From assembly GCF_000203795.2 (NCBI RefSeq), contig NW_006281108.1, positions 191,868-255,867 on the forward strand: a DNA stretch of 64,000 nt, written 5' to 3'. This DNA comes from Batrachochytrium dendrobatidis JAM81. Lineage: Eukaryota; Chytridiomycota; Chytridiomycetes; Rhizophydiales. The notes beneath the pieces were generated by a model that had not been told where the DNA came from, made no database searches, and saw nothing but the letters and a program-made list of their open reading frames with translations. This document shows positions 10,271 to 22,363 of this stretch, piece by piece. Both the position numbers and the translations under genes were made by a program. The first letter of the stretch is position 1. The number at the start of each line of letters is the position of its first letter.

Positions 10271-13200
10271 TTAACTAATGGCGTTGGCAACACGAGCACT
10301 AATATCAGCATCTTGACTCCTAACACAAATCTCCATTGATACACCGGAAGAAGGATCAAACGCCATTCTAGCTTTGGTAAGAACTTGGACTCCATTAACA
10401 AACGTGCCCGCCATCATCATTGCGTGTGTGGTAGCCTTTTCACTCACATTGTCACAACCATTGAGTGCCTGCATACCAAGCATGTCGCAGGTGCTCTTCA
10501 CAGCTTGCAAAATTCCTTTGACGGCTGTAAGCGCATACGCTTCAATAACTTGTCCGGCCTCGCCAGCATCATTCCAAGCACGATCAAAATCAGCAACATA
10601 CGTTGGCAGCATGTAATCACTCAATGTGATTTCCACATCCTCCAGCAAATACTCATCGTCGAATCCTTCTTCATCAGGCTCGCCAGTATTGGGATCACAG
10701 TCCTTGACAACAAACTTTAATGTATTGGAAAAGTATGCTGTGGGTGTAGCATTATTCAAGCGTTGATAGACGACGTAGATTGACGCAGGAACATCGTATA
10801 CAAGCTTTTCAGCCGTAATAATAAATTCAGGCTGGAGCTCATGGATGTCTTGACTATCGGATGATTGAAGACCCATAGATACAGAAACATTTTCCAACAT
10901 CGAGTCATCAAGAGTGTTTTTGCATTCAAATTGAAAGACAAAATGCTGAGGGAAAACATGCTTGACACACGTAACAATATATTCAGTTTCCGCTTCAGTG
11001 AGATCGACAGCTTGGGATGATTTGTACAAGGGACCAAGTGATGCAAGCTGGGGAATATTGCTCATAATCGTGGCATAAACAGATTGTGCGTCAAATGCAC
11101 TGCTGGCTGCACCTGCCGAACCAGAGATGGCAGATATGCTGCTGTGGGTTGCTGCAGCACCATTCGAGACACCTCCAGCACCAGCAGTTGACTGATCACG
11201 AGCAGCATCCTTGACACGCTGACGCTCAACCTGGTCTTGCTCTTTGCTTACCACAGCAACAGAGTTGATATCAAATGGCTTGTCATATCCAGCAGGGGTT
11301 TTAAGATAATGACTCAAATTAGCCTCTAGGGAAGCCAGTGCAAAAGTGGAGTTGTTTGCAATGTACTTGCTTGAAAGATCAGGATTATTCAAAATACGTA
11401 AAAAGAGAGCGGCTCTATCGCGTACTTCATCATCAGAGTCGTCGGTGCATCTAAACCAAAAAATGAACTGATTGTTCAGAAAGTAAAAGTATCATGGGAG
11501 AATAGCAATTAATTGACACTACCTATCCAGCAAAACACAGATTCTTGGGCGAGCATCTTCTAAATGAACTGCAAACTGGGCCAAAGCAGAAACCGCAGCA
11601 GCTCTGACAATGGAGGTTTCCAAAATAACTCGATTATAGATAAAACGAATATACTTTGTAGGATTCGAGGCATGTGGTCCCTCGGCACCAAGCACATGAA
11701 GAATTCTAACAGCAAGTTTGGCAAATTCGCAGTCTTCAATAAACTCACAAAGGTGAGAAAGAGCAAATTCTTTGGATTCAGGAATAGAATGGATAATGTC
11801 AAACATGGCGTCAACAATAGCACTTTTGAAAAAATAGCCGCCGTCATCACGAAGTACTCCTGAAAGAAAATTAAGCATGAGAGTTTGTTTTGAGGGGAAC
11901 TTGAGGCAGAGAGATCGTACTGCATCAACAACAATAATTTTAAACTCGTCGGAAATCTCGGACATGAATCCAGAAATCTGCTTCATGAGTCTGTCAACAC
12001 TTGCTTCATTTCCGGTCTAGCATACATTACAATCAAGTATGAGTTGATATGTGTTAGTATCAAAGATATTACAAGTCAGTCAAGTAATGATAATACCTTG
12101 AGAAGAGTGGTAATGGCAAACGTGGCAATAGATCGATTAGAATCGGTAATCAGGTTTTCCATGTCCAAATTACAAGGGAACACGGCATTAGGATGAATCA
12201 TTGCCAGCCTATTGAGTGTTCGAATAGCAGCAAAACGAAGAGCTGGCTTGTGATTGACAATCATAAGCTGAAGAGCTAGTGAATATAAATAGAATAAGAT
12301 TCAGAAAAAAGTATATATAAGCATTTTGGTCATACAGTGCAAACACGATATCGAGTTTCTGTTTACCAGAAACAGCGGGAAACAATTCCTTGGGGGTGAC
12401 GTTTTTGAGACTGCAGATTGCACGAGCAGCTTCATAAACAACCATGTCATTTTTATGACGCAGCCAGCTCTCCAGGTATTCGTAAAAAGCGCGTCTATTG
12501 TGCATTCACGATTTAAAATAGAATACATCAAGGATATTAGCCAAAAAACAGTGTAAAAGGCCTTGAATGCTTAGTGCAGTTGAATCGATTGGTGATACAA
12601 CTTACGATGAAGAATCTTCGTCCTCCATGATTTTCCAAGCATAACGAATAAGCATTACAATTGCATGGGGTGATCTTAATGATCCACGAGCATAGTTTTG
12701 AACCATCTTGATAACGGCCATACGATCGTGTTGACGCATGAGATATAGTAGACCAAGCGCATGATATTGAGCAGTGATACCTTTACTGCTGATAGCCTCT
12801 TGTGCTTCATTTGCCCAACGCTTTACAACTTCCTTGTTCAACTGAAACAAATGGATAGAGGAAACAAGAGCAGCACTAGATACAGCGACATTTTTGTCTA
12901 CAATGGCTTGCTTGATAAAACGCTCAATACCTTGCATCATAGAAGCCTAATTGTCAATGCACGAGTTGAATTGATCAGTCATAAGATGGGGAATAAATCA
13001 CAAAGTAGATCATGGAATATTATACATCAGTGATTTTGCAGAGAGCACGAATGGAGTTGGGTCTGTAGATTAAGTCAGAGCGAGCATTCATGTCCTTTGT
13101 CAGACTCGAGGTGACGACAAAAACATCCTGTGCAGTTTTTGCCAGTTCCTTGATTGCCAGATAAACCATTTGTCGAAGTGAAACCTAGACATGTGCAATT

Positions 13201-13774
13201 TACTAATGTCAGTAAAAGTTGGAGCGAGTCTAAAAGTATGAAATGGACATTATTCATCAGTGGAGATCTGAAGACTTTAATCCAATGCAGCCATGCCAGG
13301 GTGAAGTGATGATAAACTAAAATCATGCATCATGGCATGATTTTAGTTTAATACGATATTATCCAGCAGACATGGCTGCACTCATCATTATCCCAGCAGT
13401 CATGTAACAGTCCAGTAACAGTCCTATAACAGGAGCCACATGTAGCAGTCTGTATCCACACTCATAGTAGTCAATGCATGACATACATCAGGATTCTGAA
13501 ATAGTTTTGAGATGGAGAAAAAGGCATCAGTAGCCTCTTGCGACTGGTAGGTTTGTCCCTGGTGCAACAGATACACAATCTTTGTGATGATGATTCGACA
13601 CTTTTTTGGGTTGATGGGCGACTCGTTGAATGCTCTTGATTCCTGCAGAACAGTAGACTTGTCCAGACTACCACCAAACAGTCCATCTGTAAAAGAGAGC
13701 GGTTAGCTGTCTGCAGTACTGTCATGGTGTAATTCATGCTTACCAGTATCTTCGTCATGCTTCTTGCCCGACAT
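10271..13774 (-). CDS. SEC21: Coatomer subunit gamma (COPI gamma-COP)
   Basis: Eight exons (13774..13744, 13686..13487, 13184..13026, 12946..12606, 12494..12367, 12275..12097, 12016..11523, 11450..10271) give 903 aa, normal for gamma-COP. The N-terminal two-thirds is an alpha-solenoid trunk with family blocks [31 protein letters not shown] and [14 protein letters not shown]...[16 protein letters not shown]. After a Ser/Ala/Gly-rich linker (about residues 550-590) comes the appendage domain that contacts ARF-GAP and cargo adaptors. The protein belongs to the COPI coat for Golgi-to-ER and intra-Golgi transport. All introns are GT-AG; intron 2 (13185-13486) is unusually long for the gene and carries a perfect hairpin. 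The start is divergent from the ATP17 gene, 182 bases away. Confidence 0.95.
13313..13350. repeat. Perfect 16-bp inverted repeat inside SEC21 intron 2
   Basis: Arms TAAACTAAAATCATGC (13313-13328) and GCATGATTTTAGTTTA (13335-13350) are exact reverse complements around the 6-nt loop ATCATG. About 50-80 bases further, still in the intron, TAACAGTCC-like units repeat three times (near 13400-13430). Confidence 0.8.
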
Positions 13775-13956
13775 TGCGTGAGGTTCAAACCAAGATCCAC
13801 AATAAGTGCTAAGAAATCAAACCAATTGTTTCCAAAGTCTTTACTGTTGATTTCAATTCTCTTATGTTTTCTGGCACGTTTTGACTTTTTGCTTTGTTTC
13901 TTGAATTCGGTCGTTTTGCCATTTTGTTTCTTTTCCTTTTCACTTGCTAACCAGTC

Positions 13957-14573
13957 ATGTTTGTTCCTGCTGTCTATCGCACTCTGTCTGCTGGAAGATC
14001 GTCCTCCCGTCTGGGCTCCTCTGCCACTGCAATGCTCAACCCCATGCGCACAAATGTCTCTCTCATCCCCCCCAATGTCTCTTCCATGCGTGAGCTCGGT
14101 CGTCTCCAATCTGCCTATCCTCAAGCCCATCCAGAGATTTTTGCTCGTATGACTGCCTTTTACAAGGCTGTTCCCAAAGGACAGGCCAATGCTGTCAAAC
14201 CAACCACCTTCTGGGGAAAGTACTATGAGAAATATGTCGAAAATGACTCGCTTTATCCCATTCTGCATGTCATTGGTGTCATGATTCCTATCGGCTTCTA
14301 TATCCAGTACTACGCTGGTGGTGTAAGTCATTGCTAATCCATGTTGAATACAAACTGTTCAAGAGTGTGGTCCTTGAAAAGTAAATGTGTCTAGCGTCTG
14401 GATGGTAGAGGTTGAATGGCTAGATCTATATTGGCTGTTTGACCTCTTTATCTTGATTGCATTCTCGCTTGACTCTGTATCTCATTACTATCACTACTAA
14501 CAACTAATGTTTGTTTTTTATTCTATCCTGGAAAAATCAACCATGTACCCTATGTGATTAGCACTGTAAGTAA
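13957..14573 (+). CDS. ATP17: Mitochondrial ATP synthase subunit f
   Basis: Exon 1 is 13957..14322 and a tiny exon 2 is 14562..14573, giving 125 aa ending YYAGGHCK. The N-terminus is a basic, Ser/Arg-rich mitochondrial presequence. The conserved core is VKPTTFWGKYYEKYVENDS followed by one membrane helix (LYPILHVIGVMIPIGFYIQYY), the pattern of fungal subunit f of the F1Fo ATP synthase membrane sector. Splicing is supported by the GTAAGT donor, a CTAAC branch site at 14497-14501 and no AG between it and the acceptor; read-through would instead end YYAGGVSHC. The subunit identity is by motif. It shares a 182-base promoter with SEC21. Confidence 0.75.
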
Positions 14574-15423
14574 TACCTATTTACATCAAACTGATTGCGA
14601 TCGTTATTTTTAGACCACTGCAGATAACTAACTGATGTGTTGTATAACTAGATCATCCATCAAGGGAGTTCCATTAATTGCTGAATTCTAGAAATGAACC
14701 ATTTCATGTTATTCCTTTTGAATTGCTCAGATTACATTGGTTTGTTGAAGTTTTAGAGAATCTGTGTTCAAGTCTAAACTGATGTCAATCAAATGTATGT
14801 GACAGATTTACAATCTACATTCGTATTCACCTGAAATAGAACATGGAGTGATAAACAGTCAACCTCGTGAAATAATTAGTGCCAATACTACTGGACAACT
14901 TGTGTTCTTTTGAATCGTTTTTGGCTTTAGCATTCAAAACATGTCCTTTTGCGTATGAATCTCTACTTTTTTATGGAAACCTTTTATAATATATTGTCAT
15001 CAAACACATCAAAGCTACAATGTGTGTGCTTTATATGATGGTCAGTGTGTTTGGAGATTAAACAAGAGAGCTGTCAAGATCGTAATATTGACTTTCTAAA
15101 CAATAGCATGCAATATTTTCAAACACGTATCTGATTGAAACTACATACTGTACATTTTTGAAACCTGCAGAAAATGACTCGAGTATAATAAAGAATGAAT
15201 GTGTACGTCGAGTCATACAGAAACTGAGTTGATTCAAGTTGATCTCTAGTAGAAACCAATGACGATTCAGTCATTTCTATTCCCAATCAAACGGCAAGAT
15301 AAATTCCATTTTACACAAACTGCGATCTAAACGCTCAATTGGCACGGGATATACACGTGACAACTCATTTGGTTTTTCCTGGAAATACAGCCAAAACGAC
15401 ACTTCAAATCAACTGCAGGAAAG
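14574..15423. other. Intergenic region with one diverged dispersed-repeat copy
   Basis: No open frame of interest. Bases about 15307-15353 (CCATTTTACAC..., ...GGCACGGGATATAC) match the insert-bearing copy at 34237-34297 nearly base for base. The rest is AT-rich and holds the promoter of the next gene. Confidence 0.55.
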
Positions 15424-16031
15424 ATGTTCGCTCGTGCAAGCCGTATTGCTAATGCCACTACTCGCTCTACTGCCTTTGCTCGCCCATCTTTGCAGATGCA
15501 GCAGTTTCGTAGCAACTGGAACTTTTCGTCTGCTTTGCCCAACCTCAAGGGTATCAATGGCCAAACCACTCTAGGTGAAGTCTGGGATCGTGCTTATGTC
15601 AAGTACCAATACAAACTCATGTATCCTGTATCTGCCTGGATCTTGTTCCTGTGGTACAATCTCTGGAACCCGTAAGTTTCCATCACATCTGTTTGCTCAG
15701 TTTGAGATTGAGCTGTAGATGGCTCTTGTACAATCTGTCTGGTTGGATGAAAATCCAATGCACATCAGTTGTAATGCTGCTTGAATCAACTTGAACCCAT
15801 CTCTGAAAAGTTTGGGTCAAGACATGAGTACTTTTGTTCGACTTTGCTTTTCTTTACATTTGCAATGGGTTTGATTCATGCTCAATCTTTCAAGACAGTC
15901 CAATTTCAACTGCATGGCTAACTATTTTCTCTACGGATTTTGATGATAGATATGCTCCTACATCAGAAAAGGCTGAGAAAAAGGCTCGCTTGGATCACCT
16001 TAAAAGCCTCGAGTTCCATCAGTCCCCTTGA
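15424..16031 (+). CDS. Small mitochondrial inner-membrane protein, unidentified
   Basis: Exons 15424..15671 and 15950..16031 join in frame to 109 aa (donor GTAAGT; branch CTAAC near 15918; acceptor GATAG). The first 25 residues are Arg/Ser/Ala-rich with no acid (MFARASRIANATTRSTAFAR), a typical mitochondrial presequence. One membrane helix (LMYPVSAWILFLWYNLW) follows the motif TLGEVWDRAYVKYQYK. The C-terminus is charged (SEKAEKKARLDHLKSLEF). Size and layout suggest a supernumerary subunit of a respiratory complex or ATP synthase, and the neighbouring gene is ATP17, but I cannot assign it to a family. Confidence 0.7.
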
Positions 16032-16639
16032 GAGATTCAACCTGAATCTGCTACATTTCTGATGGTCCGATCTAAAATGTCTAATGAATTTTACAATGAA
16101 AGATCGTACCATTTGGCATTTTTTATATTATGGTTGGACGTAGATTTACATTATGACGCTCACTTTTACAGCCGTATTCACGTACATGGACCACTGGACA
16201 AGAGTGCCGAAATATATAAACCCGCCAGTCTTGTGAATGATGGGTACCAATCTACTGAACAATATTGTTTTATGGGCTTTTTAGTTGACTGTTTTGGTAA
16301 TTGGCATGTACGGTTGCATTCCTGAAATATACGTGTCTGCAAGTTTTAGAATACAACAGACGAGTTTGTATAGAATTTGATGAACAACACCAGAATCCAA
16401 TATATGGATTGCAATGAATGAATCTGGAGATCGTATAATGCATGAAACATTTCCAAGTGCACATCTTATTTTGGACAACATTCCATTTCACAAACCAACT
16501 CTCATTCGTCATGGTTTATCAACTGCTCAACAGTAATACCACAAAGTAAGCCTTGATATTACCCATTCTTAAACCCTGTCAACAAAAATGGTTTTGAGCA
16601 ATTTCAAACAAGACTACAATATACAAAATAGCGTTGGAT
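16032..16639. other. Convergent intergenic region with a dispersed-repeat copy
   Basis: Bases 16165-16189 are an inverse copy of the dispersed repeat end (GCCGTATTCACGTACATGG). Bases about 16338-16360 (AAGTTTTAGAATACAACAG) resemble a block also present at 34139-34160. No gene is seen. Confidence 0.55.
16165..16189 (-). repeat. Dispersed-repeat end
   Basis: Inverse copy including GCCGTATTCACGTACATGG, one base from consensus in the core. Confidence 0.6.
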
Positions 16640-17751
16640 TTAAGTTGGGTTGCCATAAGTATATCGCTTTCGACCTTCTCCGTATATTCCATTAGAGACT
16701 CTCTTGGTAAATGATCCAGCCACAGCATTACTGTTATTTTGATATCCACGATCCAACAACTCGGCACTCATCTGTACACTATCATGTCTTGAATCCACTC
16801 TTTCATCACGCCCATACGTTGTATTTGATCCGAGTGAGACAGATGGCAAAGCATGCTCGCGAGTTGCAGTATAATCATATGTCTGAAGTGATGGTGTGCT
16901 GGAGTAAGGGTTTGTCAAAGCGGTGCCATGCCCTTTTGCCGATACTTTGGCACTGGCATGAGAAATCACTGTATCTATAAAAGAGTCGATGGTGGATATT
17001 CCAGCCTCACTTAAAACCTGTGTAGACTAAATGTATGGTAGATCAAGTTAGTCCATTTGACACATCAAGTATTTGGATTCAAGCCATGGATGTTGATCCA
17101 TCATTTGGTTACCATATGGATAGACTGCAAGCCATACTCGTCAATAATGGATCTGTTTTTTAGATAAGAACGATGGTTTGAGCCTGGGATCAGAAAGGAG
17201 AGATCAGGAATGAGTTTAGGTGGTAAAGGAGACATGTCGATCATTGTGCCCACAACGAGCATTGGGATAGAAACTGATTCAAGATGACTGGTGGTATTGG
17301 ATGGTTGAGATGCATGGTCTTGTACTACAACTACATCAATGTCTGTTTCTCGAAACGAATGAGATGAAGACACTGGACAGAGTGTCGATAGTGACTCGAG
17401 GGCCTCATTCCGCCATGAATGCAAGGAAGACAGCGTAGACTGTAAGCGAACGTCATGAACGAGAATCAATCCATGAATACCAGAATAGAATGGACGACGA
17501 GATAAACAGTTGTTGGATCTACCAGCAATATCGACCAACTCTACTGTGACTGGTGAGTGGAGGGTAGAAGGATTGTGAGTCTTGACTGATAGAGTGCAAC
17601 CTCGAGTAGTGGTTGGAGGTCTGCCAGACTGCAAGAGAGGAGATCCAGTGCAGATGAGGTTGGCAAGACTAGTCTTTCCTACACCAGAATCTCCAACAAT
17701 AGCAATACGAACCGAGCTTATTCCACCATCGTGTATATTAGTTCTCCACAT
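16640..17751 (-). CDS. RABL3-like small GTPase
   Basis: Exons 17751..17113 and 17026..16640 give 341 aa. The P-loop GDSGVGKTS (residues 20-28) and the switch-II-like VDIAGRSNN are clear. The next conserved blocks, FYSGIHGLILVHDV and WRNEALESL, match Rab-like protein 3 (LIP1 in plants) rather than classical Rabs. The usual NKxD guanine motif is replaced by GTMID, and there is no C-terminal prenylation cysteine, both also true of RABL3. The second exon is a Ser/Thr/Tyr-rich tail unlike animal RABL3. RABL3 proteins are dimeric GTPases linked to trafficking and ciliary or signalling functions; the role here is inferred. Confidence 0.75.
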
Positions 17752-18513
17752 TCAACCGTGCTTTAAAGTTGATATTCAATCAATTCAACATTTTATAGCT
17801 TTATTCAGAGAATAGAACACTATCGAGTTGGATTGCTTTAAACCAATGACTAGATATGTATTGTCTTACTACAAACTGACGTAGTGTCAATCTGAAAATA
17901 CAACCATCATACAATACAAAAGTAAACTAGTTTTGAATTGAAACCACATCTTTCTCATGTTTTGGTTCAACTATTATACACTTTCCAGATTCATTCATTA
18001 CAACCCAACGTCTGGTTCAAACTGTTTTCAATACAACTCTGTACAAACTTTTATATTCTAGCATCAGATACATTCTAGCTCAAGAAACCAAAGGTTGGAT
18101 GGTTTACATGACAATCAGCAGTCAATCAACGAATTCACAAGATAATATTGTCCAGTAAATTGTGGTGAGAATCGACTGGGTTTATATTTTAATATTTTTA
18201 TTCCATTTTACGTGAATACGGTGGTGAACCTCGACACATTCAAAGTTGCTGAGAACCATCTATTGTGGATTATCATCACTACTATCATGACTAGGTGGGT
18301 CAGGACTGGGTTTAAATAGACTGCTTGAAAATGCATTGACTGTTTATAATACCAGCATGGACTGAACAAGTCATTCAGAATGCTGAGTTGATCCATTCTT
18401 ACTGCTGCACTGACTCGTCAGTCTTGGATTGATTCATATGTGGCTCTCATATCCCTGCAGTCAAGCTGTTTTAATTATGGAAACCAACACTGCATGAATC
18501 TAACTGTATTTCA
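17752..18513. other. Divergent intergenic region with two dispersed-repeat segments
   Basis: It lies between the RABL3-like and RTT106 starts. Bases 18071-18100 carry the block TAGCTCAAGAAACCAAAGG and 18203-18229 the end CCATTTTACGTGAATACGG. A CTAAC branch site and TATATTACAG acceptor just before base 18528 hint at an upstream RTT106 exon that I could not place. Confidence 0.5.
18203..18229 (+). repeat. Dispersed-repeat end
   Basis: CCATTTTACGTGAATACGG then TGGTGAAC; the left 18 bases match consensus. Confidence 0.65.
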
Positions 18514-20757
18514 ATGATTTTATATTACAGTGACCTGGTCGATCAACTACCGCCTCAGCTGGCGGCTAATGTGAAGGCTCTAATGGATTCTTATCCACCC
18601 GCTACAGATGTCCTAATGGCTGTCCTTCAGCACTATGCTTCGACTGTATCACCATCTTCTAGTAATCCATCCACTACTACAACTGGAAAATCAGGAGACC
18701 ATCCATCACCCTCAGCCATGTCCGGACGTGCATCAACACAACTGCAATCACTATCTAGCCAACTCGGCTCACCCATTCTCATCCTACACGATCTATCCAT
18801 ATCATCTCCAATCCGAAAAAAACTACATTTATGTATCTACTCTACTCACATCATTCTCACCTCTTTGCTTTTATCCACTCAATCATCAGACTCTGAGACT
18901 CCTTCATATGCTGCCATATTTCCTATCCATCAATTAAAGCGCATCATCTGTCTGCCTACACCTGAAAGAACAAAACCTCATTACACATTTATGTTTTTGT
19001 TTGATGACGGATCAGAGACGCAGCAACTTTTTCCAAACTGTATTGCATTGGGTGTGGATGAAAAAACAACAGTAAAGATAACACGGCACGAGAGTGAACC
19101 AGAGACTCTATCCATATCCAATTGCAAAAGTGTGTTGTGTAAAGAAATCCTTGATGCAATGTCACAAAGTAGTGGTTTAACTACCGACTATGCAAACTCA
19201 ATCGATGAACCCACCCCACAGGTGTTTAAATCAAACGAATCTAAAGCAGGGCGTACAGACGTTTACTCTGTTGCATGCCACATTCGAGCCAAAAGCGGGT
19301 AGGTGTATACTGTTTTGCATAAACGGATTCGTGTAATCTAACCTTGGTCATGTTTAGTTTTTTGTACTTTCTTGAATCTGGAATTTTGTTTGGGTTTAAA
19401 AAACCTATCATCTACCTTGATGTTGCACACATACTACGCTGCGATATGTCAGGAAGAACGGGTAGAACATTCGACTTGACTGTGCGCACACTTAATCCCA
19501 TTGATCCAGAGCTTCCTGCCACAGTCACATCGTTTGAAATGATTGACAATGCCGAAGCCATAGGTGTTTCCACGTATATGGATTACGTTCATCAACGCGT
19601 AAAGAAATTAAACCGTAGTGGTGTAAAAGTTTCCAAAGGCAAGATTGAAATGAATGCAAACAGTCTAGGTACAAACGTGTCGGCTATGGATGAAGATGAA
19701 GATGGCGATTTCATGGATGATGGTCATGCGGGTGATTTGGATGTAAGTGGATCATATTTGTCCAAGTACTAGAAACGATAAAGCTAAACATCCCAATGTG
19801 TCAACTTTGGTCAGTTGGCAGAAGAGTTTGACTCGGAACATGAGACAGATTCCGAAAAGTCGTCGATTAGTGTTGGGTCAAAAAGCGATCAAGACGACGA
19901 AAATGGATCTGATGAGAATGAATCTGACGAGGACAGATCCTCAAACAGTGATAATGAAACTCAAGAAGCCGAGGACATTGATCTTGAGCAAGCCGAAATC
20001 AATGATATATCACCCAGCTCAATTCGATTATCTAAGCGAAAAGCTGGTGATGAATTTATAATGGATGATGATCCAGATATCAGTCAAGACGAGATAGCCT
20101 TGCCATCATCACGGTCGCCCATCAAAACCACATCAATTTTAAAGCAGCAAATGAAAGGATCAAACCTGAGTGATAATCTAGGACACAAGCGTGCTCGTGG
20201 TGTATCGAATATGACTGCTCAATTACAGGTCATTGAGAATGAGCGTGTTGGCCGATTAAAACATGCTTACAATGAGCAAGAATCAAGTAAGTTGGTTTCT
20301 ATAACTATACCTGAATAGTTTGCTAACTATTTTTGAAATAGATACCAAACCATTAGCGGTTTCTGGCGAAGTTGATTTAGCAGATACGGACGGTGATGAA
20401 GAAGAAGAAGACGATGAAGAAGACGATGACGAGGACGTGAATGATATCATTGATGACGATGAGATTGATCCTGATATTGAAGATGCGGAAATGGAACAGG
20501 AGATTGAGTCGGATGCTATAGATGACGACGAGGAGGATGACGAGGGGGCAGGTGACGATGATGATGAGGATATTGACATGTTGAAACAGGATGGGCTGGA
20601 ACTGTTGGAACCCTCTGCTCAATCAACACATCCTGCTGAAATCGAAGATACAAGTGTTGCATTAGATGTGTCTATTGGTGATTGTGATATTTTGACCGTG
20701 GCTGCTGGTGAGAGTGCTGGTGAAACCAATATTCAGCTGGATGATTTACTGGGATAA
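18514..20757 (+). CDS. RTT106: Histone chaperone RTT106-like
   Basis: Exons 18514..19298, 19358..19742, 19815..20286 and 20342..20757 give 685 aa. The N-terminal helical region is followed by tandem PH-like strands of the Rtt106/Pob3 middle-domain type (LHDLSISSPIRKKLHLCIYS; FLYFLESGILFGFKKPIIYL; TVRTLNP). The C-terminal 300 residues are extremely acidic (runs of E and D). This combination fits Rtt106, which binds H3-H4 and delivers it during replication-coupled and silent chromatin assembly. The start is uncertain: the ATG at 18514 lies just before a good acceptor-like TATATTACAG, so the true first exon may be upstream. Confidence 0.8.
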
Positions 20758-21149
20758 ATTCAATCAACAAATTATTGTAATTGTAGTTGAAGTAGTCCAA
20801 CGTTTGATTAAATAGACTATTTCACTTTAAGCAGTCAGATCTGTGTTAAACTGACAAGTGAACTGCACTATTGACTGCCTTGTTTTCAACCCCAAATTTG
20901 CTATACTTTTACGTTAATTCTAAATGCCTCGAGAATATTAGTGTACTACTGTTTGTTTATTTTCAAGACATACAAACCAGACTGTTGAAACAATGAATTG
21001 CATTGATAGGTTTATGTTACTCGAATTGAATGGATCAAAGATTAGCCCTGTCTTCAAGTTGTACGCACACAATACAGTGAGCATTGAGATGAAGTCAAAT
21101 TCCACAAATATATCGATATGTGGTCATTCCTGAAAGCTTATTGGTAAAA
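20758..21149. other. Convergent spacer between RTT106 and EFM4
   Basis: AT-rich sequence that must hold both 3' ends. I see no other feature. Confidence 0.5.
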
Positions 21150-22097
21150 TCACAACCGACGCAATGCCACACTAGTAATAGTCTGACCGACTGCACCACC
21201 AAATTTAAAAACAGGGTATTTGATTCGATCCATAAACTCAAACAGAGAATGTGATGAACCATCCTTGACATGTATCGTTCCAGCTTTAAACCGATCAAGA
21301 ATCTCTGCCTCGGTCCAATTGCATGATGTCAGCAATAGCACACCACCTGGCTTGATCATTGCTGCAACAGTCTCTACATATGTGTCAGCGGGCGATTTTT
21401 CACCCGTTTTTTCACATAGACTGATTGCATCTAAAGTTCCTTTGTCTAAAGCAAGAGTGTAACGGATGCGATGATCCATTGTAGATGCGTGTACCGCTCC
21501 TGATATATCATCTAGATTGAGAATATCTAAACAAGCAAAGGATGCCTTTGATGGTGGAGTGTGAGAGGATCCGATTTTTTGAGACAGATTGATGGATTCC
21601 TTCGAGTAATCCACTCCTGTTAGATTGACAAACCCAAGGTCCTCCTAAAACAAGAGTATATTGTTATATTTAACCGCCATTCACGGATGAATCAAGGACA
21701 TGATTGTTGTAGACATACTAATCTAAAGAGTAGATGGCCGTTGCCACATCCAAGATCAATCACTTGAATAGTCTTGTCATCAAAGTTGTCTTGAACCTAT
21801 TCATGTGCATTAATTTAGACAATCCTCATTGTTTCATCAAGAACTTTAATAAAAGCCATGCATGATACTATACTTGCCCAAGTCACCATTTTGTCAACAC
21901 TATCTTCACCAAACCATATCTCTCCTTCTTCGCCATGATCAACAAAGTTTTCTACTTCAGTATTGTAAACGGAATCCCAGCTACAAGGTAGATGTCACAG
22001 TTGAAGATTGGATTAGTTGGGATAAAAAAGCCATGATTGAAAGACTGTTACTCAACTGTTCTTTTGTGCCAAGTTTAGAACTGCAAAGTTCTGACAT
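21150..22097 (-). CDS. EFM4: EFM4-like protein-lysine methyltransferase (METTL10 family)
   Basis: Exons 22097..22057, 21980..21878, 21796..21719 and 21644..21150 give 238 aa. The start MSELCSSKLGTKEHWDSVYNTE and the block FVDHGEEGEIWFGEDSVDKMVTW are hallmarks of Efm4/METTL10, which trimethylates a lysine of translation elongation factor eEF1A. The SAM-binding motif I (IDLGCGNGH) is at about residues 61-69, followed by VDYS and LDKGTLDAI. Intron 1 uses a weak donor GTTGAG. Intron 2 requires a GC donor (TGG|GCAAGT): the nearest GT would shift the frame before VQDNFDD. It converges on RTT106. Confidence 0.88.
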
Positions 22098-22363
22098 TAT
22101 CACGACTGTTGATAATATGAAAAGATAAAATGGGAAATAGCAATTATCACTCTTGATGTTTTGAAAATATCGGTAAATTGTTGATTTGAATGGCAAGAGC
22201 ATTGATGGCTCGTATCTTGTACTAGGATAATCTGACTTGTCGACACGATCAGCTTATTAAACAATTAACGGACAATCCATGAGTATCCTAAAACATGATA
22301 GTTACTGACATTCTTTCATTTTATTATCTCCATTCACATTCCTTTTGTCTTTAGCTCAAGTAC

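Noticed and set aside
13471..14331. Minus-strand frame of 286 codons spanning the SEC21-ATP17 promoter
   Set aside because: It overlaps SEC21 exon 2 out of frame and ATP17 exon 1 in antisense.
20283..20579. Minus-strand frame encoding an almost pure Ser protein
   Set aside because: It is the antisense of the Glu/Asp-rich tail of RTT106; GAT/GAA repeats read as Ser codons in reverse.
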